Below, one piece after another: positions 55,446-64,000 of a stretch of DNA of 64,000 bases (position 1 is the first letter of the stretch; each line of letters opens with the position of its first letter). The DNA is from Flammulina velutipes (taxonomy: Eukaryota > Basidiomycota > Agaricomycetes > Agaricales > Physalacriaceae): positions 1,674,001 to 1,738,000 of the forward strand of contig CM022374.1 in the NCBI GenBank assembly GCA_011800155.1, read 5' to 3'. The translations under genes and the position numbers were made by a program. Below the pieces are notes generated by a model. That model was not told the DNA's origin. It saw only the letters and a program-made list of their open reading frames with translations, and made no database searches.

Positions 55446-58400
55446 ATGTCGAATGTTTTTTACCAGCCGGATACCATCTATGTACACTCGCATGAAATAT
55501 CGGTGCTGGATGACTGGCCTTCACCTGTACGAGAGCTAGTAGATACCCTTCAGCTAGGGAGGGATGACATGATACCGGGGCCATCTACTGTCAGTCGACC
55601 TGCAGAGCGCTTAACTCAGCAATTTACGAATATCAGACGGAACGTCCGGAATCTGAACTACTTGCAGACCTGACACGTCTTGCCCTTCAGGTTTCCAGAG
55701 GGTTACTCTCACTGGGAGGACTATGGCAGAAATCAGACACAATACCCAAGACTATGTTTCTCTACCCCTTCATTGCTGAGGCTTTGAATGTTATATGGCC
55801 ACAGGAGAAAATCAAGTAAGCGTCTGTCTGTCTCTTCTTTTTTACTTCTCTGATTGTGCTTCAACTACAGCTTAGATGCTCCATTCGCCCTGTGTATTGA
55901 CCCCTGTCATTTCCAAGACCCGAATGCTCGGTTCAAAGCCCCTTACCTTTGTGTGGATGTCATTCTCACCACAGCTCTACCTATTCTCGCCTCGAAGAGA
56001 CCCGAATCACTATTGTCCACGTTACGATCCTCTTCAGATGTCCTTTCGGCAAAGGACGAGGACGACATCGAAGGCACCCTGGCTTCAACTACGGACAAAG
56101 GCCAGGGATCTGTGTCTAGAGGCTTCCCTCGCTCATGCTTCTCTTATGGGAACCTTTTATATGACCGACCGGCGGTGAACGAAGGATCGGGGTCTCAATA
56201 TTCTCTTGCTAGCTCACTGGCATCATCGCTGAAGGTCCTGCCGAGTAACCCGAACGTCTCTCCTCACGCGCAACTCCTTCTTCAACAGCGAGAGGGATGT
56301 GTCGAATTTCCGTTGGTTTGTGTAGCTCCTGTGGCGACAATATACCATGTCATTGCAAGTTCTCTGTTGCAACGACACACTTTGGGTATCTCTGATCCCA
56401 TAGTCGGCTTAGCTATTAATCGCTACTCCACCATATTATATCTGGTACTGGGCTGGTACACACCATCTGCTGATGGATCATGTGTAAGTCCATATCACTC
56501 TTTTCTGTTCTATTGTTTCTCATATCTGACAGGTGGAGGTTCACGTTGCTCACAGCCATTACATGTCTGCAGAACCAGAGAGAAGCCAGCAAGGTGTCTT
56601 TGATGTTTCAGATTTAGCGGACGCTCATAACCTTCTATGGAAGCTGCGATTGTTGAGCCGGTCAATAGCATCTCTTGCCGCAAAAGCACAAAATGTGTTC
56701 AGACAGAAGGAATTTCATTCAAAGACAAATCAGCTACAGTGGCGATTGGATTATGCTGGTGAGTGTTTGCTGGACGACCCGTCTTCCCTCCGTTCAAAGG
56801 TGGAAGCGTGGCGAATGCGATGCGCACGGCGATTTGATTCCCTTACGGATTTGGATGGCTCTTGGATGTCTGACGTCTCTCGCACGTCCGACGCCTCTCT
56901 CTCTTCGACGTCCAATTCCTCATCATTCTCAACCAACTTGCTGCCTGAAAAATCTACGCCTCCCAAGTCCGCAAGGTCTGACCGTACAGAGCTAGGGTAT
57001 GTTATCATTTACATCATGTTGACTTTCGGAAAACTGATTGCTTTTAGGCCCCAGGAGAAATTATTAAAAACCGTGGAGTACGTTGGATAATCCTGCACTG
57101 GTGCCAAATGACCTATAAACTGATGATAGGCGGACCTGCAATAGCAGCACACCGATTTTCAAAAATCTCCTCCAGGGTGATGAGTACGTCTACACACTTT
57201 CTCCCAGTTGTTATGTTACTCATTCGTTATCCTAGACGCAAATATGCGACTGTCTTGTAGGGTTCAACACCTATCTGTAACCACTATGCATATTAACTGC
57301 CCACAAACAGACACTTTGGAGTAGGGCATCCTGTATCTGCGTCGAAGTAAGTCGAACAACCTTCTTCTATCTCTTATTCCTCATATCAGATGTTTCAGAT
57401 ATGCAGCTACCAGTCCGAGTCCATACCTCATGAATTTGGCTCCCTGCGAGATCATGCAACGCAGCAGACGTGTCATCATTGTACCTTGGCCCCTGCGCAG
57501 CACTGGTGCACCTATGGCTGTCTTAAAACCTCTTCAAGATATCATGCATTATTTCCAATGGGTGAAGGTCAGTACCGATTGCATTATCATCTCCTTTCCG
57601 ACCTCTGATGTTATGATAGATAGGTGAAAGTGGAAGTACTACGAAAGTCAGTCTTATTGCTTCATGTCAGTCACAAATAGGACCTGACATCGTTTAGTAC
57701 CCACAGATACAAGACGAGTATCTCAGCCTCCAAAAAATGGACGAATCATATCGTTCTTTTGAGACCCTTTCGGGCCTTTGCCCCAAGTTGGCAAATGCAC
57801 CACCCTCGCTTTCAAGCACGGAGCTTGACGACATTCTCAGAGACTTCCAAACCAACTTTGATTTCGTAGTGGAAGAATCTGATTCTGCATTGCATCTGGA
57901 CTGGTCAACAGCCATAGAGGCTGAAGGTCGCGTCCACGGGTGGGACACCATAATCCTCCGGATACTTGAGGGTGACCCAAATCAAGAAACCTTCGTCCGG
58001 TATGCCCCAAGCCTCTCCGCACCCTCATGTTGTTCTAATACTGTGATTAGCTTCGAACAGGACGTGCGCACTCCACGCAACACATTGGTGGACATTCCAG
58101 ACAGCGCAGATCAATTCATAGAGCAAGCCAACATTCTCAGGTTATCCCTCGCTGCCCAAACTGCAAGTACGAACCCGATGGTCAAGGCTGCCAAATCCGC
58201 ATCCGCCAAATCCCTTCAACCTCAGCATACCTTCTTCGCCGAAGACATGATATTCTCCGCAAATGCCTATAAACATGGGGTTAACTTGTTCTTGTCCCAT
58301 GACTCAGAAAGCTTAACATTTTGGGAGGGGAATGCATCGCGGAGCGCTCTCTTATCGCGATATACAGAAGAGCCAGCCGTGGCAAAATGTGATGTGATTT

Positions 58401-59557
58401 CTGGGGTTCGCGTCAAGGACGTGTTTTCATTCGAGGACAAAGATCGCAGCAAGCGATTCAGTGTCATTTCTGAAGTTTCCCCATCTCCGTCCTCTCCAGT
58501 GACATGGTCATCACTTCATGATACCCGAACAGTCGACTCCAAAACCTCCAATACCAACCCTTTTCTGGCTTTTGGAGTTCCCGACTACAAACAGGTCCTC
58601 ACTGCGTGGCTGGAGAAGGCGGAAAAGTCGATGAAGATGAAAGAGAATGCGGAAGGGCCGTCAGAGCATCGTAGCTTCCAGGATAGCCATGTATCCTCTG
58701 GGAACATATCGTCGCACCCATCACTAGGAAACCTTTCAGAGGTTACTAACACATCCTCGACTATCCGGACCGCAGATGAGATTGATGAAGCATTTCTCTG
58801 TATGTCTCTATTCCTTTACCATGCAACGAAATCTTACCAATGGTTCTTAGCGCTCGTCCTAGCGATATTCTTCGCTGAACACAAACGGCAATGGAGCAAA
58901 GGATGGAGTGTCCAGAGCATCTATCAAGGTCACCTATACCTCAGTGCAGGTATACGACTTTTGGGAGTACTTGGGATCTACGAGTTTCCCATTTTCTGTC
59001 TTGTGACGGATGGCAAGCTTGGCATCATCCTTAGTGGCTGGGGTGTTGAGCCCGAAGTCGAGGTAAACAAGTTACACACTTGGTCGTCTAATCTGTGGCT
59101 AACTATCCAATCTCAGGGCGACTCGATGAACATCATCATCGCCGATCACAATCCTCCACGATTCGACATCTCACGACCCATTGAAGCCCTACAGTTTTCA
59201 TTGTTCCTTCTGCATCTTCGCCATGTCCATGCCCCAAAACTCCGCGCCAAATTTGATGCCGTCCGAACCGAATTCGCCAAAAGGTGGGATGCGTGTGATC
59301 CAAGCCTGGATTGGACATTGCTTCATCAACGACAGGAGCCGATTCGGGAATATGTTGATTTCTTGAAGCAGCGGGACGACGAGTTTCAACTGGCGATAGC
59401 TGCAGTTGCGGCACTGACCGCTGCTGACTCCAAGACTAAAGCAGGCTCCAAAAAGAGAGCTGCACCGGACACTAGTGAAGAGACTGGCTCGGCCTCAAAG
59501 AAGATGAAAAGCGAGGGGTCGAAGTCGACTCGTAGCAGTGGCCCGGTGGCGTCGTGA
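55446..59557 (+). CDS. Large uncharacterised protein in inserted segment
   Basis: This multi-exon gene of roughly 1,150-1,200 aa has ATG 55446 (MSNVFYQPDTIYVHSHEISV). Exon 1 joins TERPESELLADLTRLALQVS across a 47-nt GTCAGT..ATCAG intron. Later segments include PFALCIDPCHFQDPNARFKA, HAQLLLQQREGCVEFPLVCV, LNRYSTILYLVLGW-like sequence, LAPCEIMQRSRRVIIVPWPL and the long last exon starting before MDESYRSFETLSGL. The C-terminal 60 residues are Lys/Ser/Ala-rich with a KKRAAPDTSEE-type nuclear-localisation-like stretch. No catalytic motif is recognised. It resembles large multi-copy basidiomycete hypothetical proteins in style. It is the only gene between the duplicated junctions. Confidence 0.7.
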
Positions 59558-59674
59558 ATTCTTGTTATCATCGTGTCTTCGTTCTTTGTTATCGTACTGC
59601 TCTCAAGTTTTCATATAGATTCGCTGTTGTTAGTAACCCTCACATAAATTTCTGCAATTTTTTTTCTTGTACAG

Positions 59675-60049
59675 TCAAGGGAGCACATCCAATTCCACGG
59701 AACATCCAACGGAATCACAGAGGACGGTTTCTTCATCTGATTCTCTGGCATGAAAGAGTGGATCGACGTCAAGAGCAACATCAAAGTGGTATTGTATTCG
59801 TTGGTGAAAGAGGACGATAATGGGGAATACGAAGAGAAGGAAGAGAAGTTCGAAGATCCCTTCACGGGTGTGGAGCATGAATTGAAGAGTTTCTTTACGA
59901 TCATCAATGGCGAGGATGATGGTCTGGGATTGGGCAACCCCAAGAACGCTTTGAAGGACGTCGCGTTCATCCAGGCGGCGTTGAACAGCCACGGGTCGAC
60001 TTGGAGGAGCTGGCGACGTTGGGCGTGTAGAAGTAACAGACAATCGTAA
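59675..60049 (+). pseudogene. Truncated oxidoreductase 3' fragment
   Basis: The sequence matches the last 390 nt of the oxidoreductase. It has an in-frame TGA at about 59737 (after GFFI), loses several residues around the KEG position, and has a small deletion after NSHGS that shifts the frame so the conserved LEELATLGV end is lost. No upstream exons are present. It overlaps the 3' side of RNase H2A tail to tail. Confidence 0.88.
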
Positions 60050-60508
60050 TCACAAGTTGACTATGCTCTTGAGGTGTAGGTCCTTTGCGACGCCGCAGCG
60101 GCCTTTATCGAGGCCTTGCACTGCTTGAAAAGATGCTTTGAGGTTTTCTTGGTCATCGTCAATCCTAACGGCGCGTCAATTCAGCGTATTGGCTGCGTGG
60201 CGAGCATGGCCGTACCATTTAACGGGATGCGCTTTTGTCTCGAGAATCGTTTTTACTGTCGCCCAGGAAAACCGAGCGAGTCGAGGAAAGCCAAAGACGG
60301 GACTGACGGCTGTTTGAAGCCATTCCTTGGTCGCGGGATCTGCGAGCTCGTTAATCATCCTGTTTGCCACTTGAAGACGAAACACGTACCAGAAGGATAT
60401 CCCGAACCCAAAACTCGCGAGGGTGGGGTGTATCCCTGCTCCTCGTACGCCCATTGCTCCATACATACGTCTCTGGTCTTCTTAGCGGCAACGCTAGCAG
60501 CACCGACA
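59675..60508. repeat. Junction duplication, right copy
   Basis: This is the right-hand direct copy of 53505-54350. Here the RNase H2A 3' end is intact and the oxidoreductase 3' end is broken. Confidence 0.88.
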
Positions 60509-61144
60509 ATTTTATACTTGTCGTCAGCCTTTTTCTCGACGGTGATCTTGATTCCAGGAAAGAGACGAGAGAGATAGGACTGGTACTCTTTGGTTGTGCC
60601 TAGTGCATCGACGTATATCTCGGAGAGCTGTATGTCTTTCGAAAGGACTTCTTGGATGAGGAGAACTGTGGCTGCTTTGGATTGTTCGTTGAGGTTGAAC
60701 GCGGGTCGCTTGAGCATTCCGCTGGATATGTCTTGTGGTCTGTAGATTAGTGAGAATGAATTGACGCGAGGATGGGTGGATTCCTACGCAAGAACGCGAA
60801 CGGCCCAGCCAAAGTTTTCCTGGTGTGAGCTGAGGATTTGGAAGAGTGTGGTTCTCGTTTCGGGGTTCAGCTTTTTGGAATCTACGAGTGATGAGAGACG
60901 AGACGTCTGAGAGAAACGGAAGGGGTTTACCTGCAAATCCTAGTTCCTCAAGATCATCTTGCCACCCTGCTGGACAGTATGCAACCCCGTAGACGAGTGG
61001 TCCTAGAACAGGACCGCGTCCTGCTTCGTCGACACCAAGGATGTACGGGCCGGCTGCAGTAGGCTTGGGCGAATGGTATGTGTACGACGCAGTGATAGGC
61101 GTCGATGGTCCAGGCGCAGAGGGAATAGAGTCGGAATTAGACAT
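60050..61144 (-). CDS. RNH201: Ribonuclease H2 catalytic subunit A
   Basis: This multi-exon gene has ATG 61144. The spliced order is [20 protein letters not shown] (first catalytic Asp and Glu), then [17 protein letters not shown] across the first intron. [18 protein letters not shown] (catalytic Asp), [15 protein letters not shown] and [14 protein letters not shown] follow, with [21 protein letters not shown] final intron leads to [17 protein letters not shown] and a stop at 60050. All carboxylates expected of RNase HII/H2A are present. The enzyme removes single ribonucleotides and RNA-DNA hybrids in the nucleus. Its 3' half is the source, or sister, of the remnant at 53930-54350. Confidence 0.94.
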
Positions 61145-61817
61145 GGTGGGAAGAAAGCAAGAGGCGCGTTGTTTACGTGTTGTTTGGTTCCCTGGCTTGC
61201 CTTTCTACCACCGTCACTGCTTATTATTTCCACCATGCACCAATGCACCAGGATACATTCTGGTGCTTGATGATCTTTAAATCGAGGCATATTCGCGCAC
61301 ACGTGACACAACTTCGAGAAAACGCATGTCTTGCGGCATCTCGTTGGCGCTATTACTGGCAGCGCCACGCTGGCAGGTCTAGAGACTTAGCCCACGCTTC
61401 CACTGAACACCTATTAGCGAAACGGACACAAAGTTCCCATTCAACAGCTTGGTATGATCTTCTCATGGTCAATATTGAACGTTGGAAGCCTAAAGTCCTG
61501 CGCTGAATGGGTTCTATACCAGTGAGCCTTCGAGCTTCATACTAAGCTCCCACCGACGCGCGCAGGCTTCACAGTTGCTCCGAGTCCTCAACTTTGCATT
61601 TACGGTTGGGCGAGTACTAGTGCTTGCGAGCGGCGGCAGGTGCGATACATTATTTCTTCTGGCTCTCTCTGGCATCGCAGTACTTGAGGTAAAACGCTGG
61701 TCTTGATAACCAGTCGCCCGACACTCACGAAACACGAATCTGGCGCGAGATTGCGCGCGTGGGAAAGCATGACGCGATCGGAGTCCGATCGTCTTACTCA
61801 TTCAGCCACCACCCTCC
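61145..61817. other. Divergent intergenic region RNH201 / MsrA
   Basis: About 670 bp, no gene seen. It must contain promoters of both divergent genes. Confidence 0.5.
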
Positions 61818-62488
61818 ATGCTCGCGCGACTACAATCCCTCTTCGCCAGAACGCCCTTCGACTCATCGCTCTACAAATCCGCAGCCATGTCCACCTCTGC
61901 ATCCATCAAATCCTCCACAGCGATATTCGCTTCAGGGTGTTTCTGGGGCGTCGAACATATCTTTCTCAAGCACTACCCCCCTGCAGAGGGTAAAGGGGTT
62001 ATAAAGACCACTGTGGGCTATACAGGCGGGAAGAGCGATGCTACGAACCCGGACTACCGTACGGTTTGTAGCGGGGCGACGCAGCACGCCGAGGCGGTGA
62101 GGATCGAGTTTGACGAGGACAAGGTGGGGTACGCGGAGCTCGTTGGTTAGTCCCATATCATACCATTCCCTCCCAACCACTTTCTGACTGACCGCAAAAC
62201 CCAGAATTCTTCTACCGCACACACGATCCCACGACGCTCAACGCCCAGGGCGGGGACACGGGCACGCAGTACCGTTCTGCGATATTCACGACGACGCCGG
62301 AGCAGGCTGAGATTGCGCGTAGCGTTACTGAGAGGATCCAGGCGGAGAGGTTTACGCCGAGGGGGAAGAGTATCGTTACTGAGATTAAGGAAGCGGGGCA
62401 TTGGTGGGATGCGGAGGAGTATCATCAGTTGTATTTGTTTAAGAACCCGAGTGGGTATCAGTGTCCTACGCATCGACTGCATTGGTAG
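61818..62488 (+). CDS. MXR1: Peptide methionine sulfoxide reductase A
   Basis: Two exons, 61818..62145 and 62205..62488, give 203 aa. The active-site motif is [12 protein letters not shown], with the catalytic Cys, followed by [46 protein letters not shown] and [17 protein letters not shown], all standard for MsrA. The enzyme reduces methionine-S-sulfoxide with thioredoxin. The first 23 residues ([20 protein letters not shown]) look like a mitochondrial presequence, and a second in-frame ATG at 61887 would give a cytosolic form. Confidence 0.95.
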
Positions 62489-63008
62489 GCGATGCTTGGA
62501 TGCAGACAGATTAATATTGTTACTGGGACAATTCTTCACTGTAGATTTGTGGGTGTTATTTGACTCATGCAAGGCGCGTTAGCGTTTCCTGAACACCATC
62601 ATCCATGTCGATCCTCGCAATCCTGATCACCTCGCCTTCATCATCTATGTGACGATTTCTATAAGAACATTGACTCCGACGAACAGGATTCACCTGCATT
62701 CTCGCTCTTTCTGTATGGCTTTGCCCGTCTTGACCACGTCAAAAGGCAGTAGCCATTGGGGTAGATCTCAATCATGGAGATGACATCCTTGCGGTTGAGC
62801 GCCGTCACGGAAAACCCTTCCGACCAGTTTCGTATCGCCTCAAAAGCTACCCGGCGACGATCTCGATGCACTAGCTATATATTGCCGATATGATAAGTAC
62901 GCCACACTATTGGGGCTTTCCATTCACAGTTTTGTTCGCTGCACTTGATTTGCATTAATGGTACACATATCATCTACGAGTCCAATACAAATTCTATACA
63001 TATCCGCT
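62489..63008. other. Convergent 3' intergenic region
   Basis: About 520 bp between the MsrA and J-protein stops. No gene is supported. Confidence 0.5.
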
Positions 63009-64000
63009 CTAGCAACTAACGCTCCTCCCTCTCATGTACGGCGGTGGCGGAGAAGGTCGAGGAGACGGTAGGGTTCCAGGTGTTCGCACCGTCTGCGGGA
63101 CGTGTGAATAGGTAGTTGGAAGCTGTATAGACATTGAAGTAGAAGTAGGAGCGGATGCTGCTCCCCGCGCAACTGCTGCCTCCCACGCCGACCTCAAAGG
63201 ACCTCCCTCCCTCCGTAAGTTCGTCTCGATGATCATGTTCTCCATCTCCCGTGCGAGTTCATTCACGGCTGAGTCGTCTTGAGGGGGTAATGATAAAGGA
63301 TGAATCGAACGCAGTTCCGTTTGAAGGAGGAGAGAAGCCTCCCGATCGAGTGTGCTCGCCAACGCAGATACTCTATCTGGAGGAGGCGGGGGCAGAAGGA
63401 CCGGAGCGACACGCGAAAGGGCGATAGAGGTGAAGATGAAGAGTTGGTGGAGAAAGAGGATATGCTGGTATGCCACTCGGGTGGGGAATATGTATTCCAG
63501 TATAATGAGCTCCGGTGATACCGATGCGGACAGCAAAAGTGAGGCTTCTGCGACCATGAATGCGACGTAGAGCAGGTAGCGCCAGAACGTGACTGGGCTG
63601 GGTCTGCCGATGGCGGAGAAGAAGAGGAGGGCGAGGAAGGAGACGAGGTGGTAGCCCGAGGATCGCGTGAGGCCGTGCTGGAGGTATTCGCGTGGCGTCG
63701 AGAGATGGGCCCACGTGAGCACATCTGGCCCGAATCTGTCGTATGCAAAACGAACAGCGGGGTCCTTCAGAGCGTCAAAGGCTTTTCTGACGACCATGAA
63801 CGTCTCTGCGCCCTCCTTCCCCACTCTGTCCGGGTGGTAACGTTTGGCAAAGTGCCGAAAGGCAACCTTTAGGCCATTCTCATCGACATCGCTGGATACA
63901 CCCAGAATCTCGTAGAAATTCGGCTGAACGGTGAGCGAGCTTTGTATGAGATTGTATGATAGATATGCGAATACGACAATGGCAAAGGCCCAGCGGTAAT
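63009..64000 (-). CDS. J-domain (DnaJ) membrane protein, 5' end outside window
   Basis: The frame is open from the window end to the stop at 63009. It begins with a hydrophobic segment (WAFAIVVFAYLSYN), then the J domain: NFYEILGVSSDVDENGLKVA, FRHFAKRYHPDRVG with the HPD motif, and KAFDALKDPAVRFAYDRFG. Further hydrophobic stretches follow (YHLVSFLALLFFSAIG, WRYLLYVAFMVAEASLLLSA, QHILFLHQLFIFTSIALSRV) and a Pro-rich tail. This is the layout of ER-type membrane J proteins that recruit Hsp70. The N-terminus is missing, so a further TM or signal cannot be judged. Confidence 0.85.
   Translation of the reverse strand, partial: YRWAFAIVVFAYLSYNLIQSSLTVQPNFYEILGVSSDVDENGLKVAFRHFAKRYHPDRVGKEGAETFMVVRKAFDALKDPAVRFAYDRFGPDVLTWAHLSTPREYLQHGLTRSSGYHLVSFLALLFFSAIGRPSPVTFWRYLLYVAFMVAEASLLLSASVSPELIILEYIFPTRVAYQHILFLHQLFIFTSIALSRVAPVLLPPPPPDRVSALASTLDREASLLLQTELRSIHPLSLPPQDDSAVNELAREMENMIIETNLRREGGPLRSAWEAAVARGAASAPTSTSMSIQLPTTYSHVPQTVRTPGTLPSPRPSPPPPYMRGRSVSC

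Overview
The window is nuclear DNA from a filamentous basidiomycete, most likely a mushroom-forming Agaricomycete. Genes lie on both strands and are split by many very short introns (about 45-60 nt, repeatedly 52 nt) with GT..AG borders and CTRAC-like branch sites. The content is eukaryotic (retromer VPS26, tri-snRNP SART-1, COX4, a complex I 9.5 kDa subunit), and several families are typical of basidiomycetes: FunK1 kinases, an AA14-type LPMO and F-box/LRR proteins. There are no bacterial operons, CRISPR arrays or rRNA genes, and I recognised no tRNA. Exon joins were read by eye from splice signals and reading frame, without transcript support.

Layout. 1-11 kb (all minus strand): a TPR protein cut by the window edge, two F-box/LRR-like genes, an ApaH-like (Ppn2-type) phosphatase, an AIG2-like protein, a 20-exon metacaspase and a protein-kinase-like gene. 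11.5-20 kb: MFS sugar transporter (+), protein kinase (-) and Srs2-type DNA helicase (+). 20.4-22 kb: AA14-type LPMO (-). 23-32.4 kb: three tandem FunK1 kinase genes plus an inverted broken fragment. 32.6-38.3 kb: 7TM protein (-), COX4 (+), VPS26 (-) and MYND protein (-). 38.3-45 kb: a gene-poor stretch with a Ser/Pro-rich coiled-coil gene and an Hsp20-like gene. 45.2-52 kb: SART-1/Snu66 (-) and NUO9.5 (+) with start codons 76 bp apart, an RMND1/DUF155 gene (+) and a BTB gene (+). 52.5-61.2 kb: a Gfo/Idh/MocA oxidoreductase (+) and RNase H2A (-), separated by about 5.3 kb that carries one large unidentified gene and is flanked by a direct duplication of the oxidoreductase/RNase H2A tail-to-tail junction. 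61.8-64 kb: MsrA (+) and a J-domain membrane protein (-) running off the window.

Most genes are unrelated housekeeping or signalling functions. The parts that reward a second look are the rearrangements. The FunK1 array shows mosaic similarity best explained by gene conversion. The 53.5-60.5 kb segment looks like an insertion bounded by 0.8 kb direct repeats, each repeat keeping one intact and one decayed gene end. A roughly 100 bp element is duplicated upstream of the metacaspase and the neighbouring kinase-like gene.
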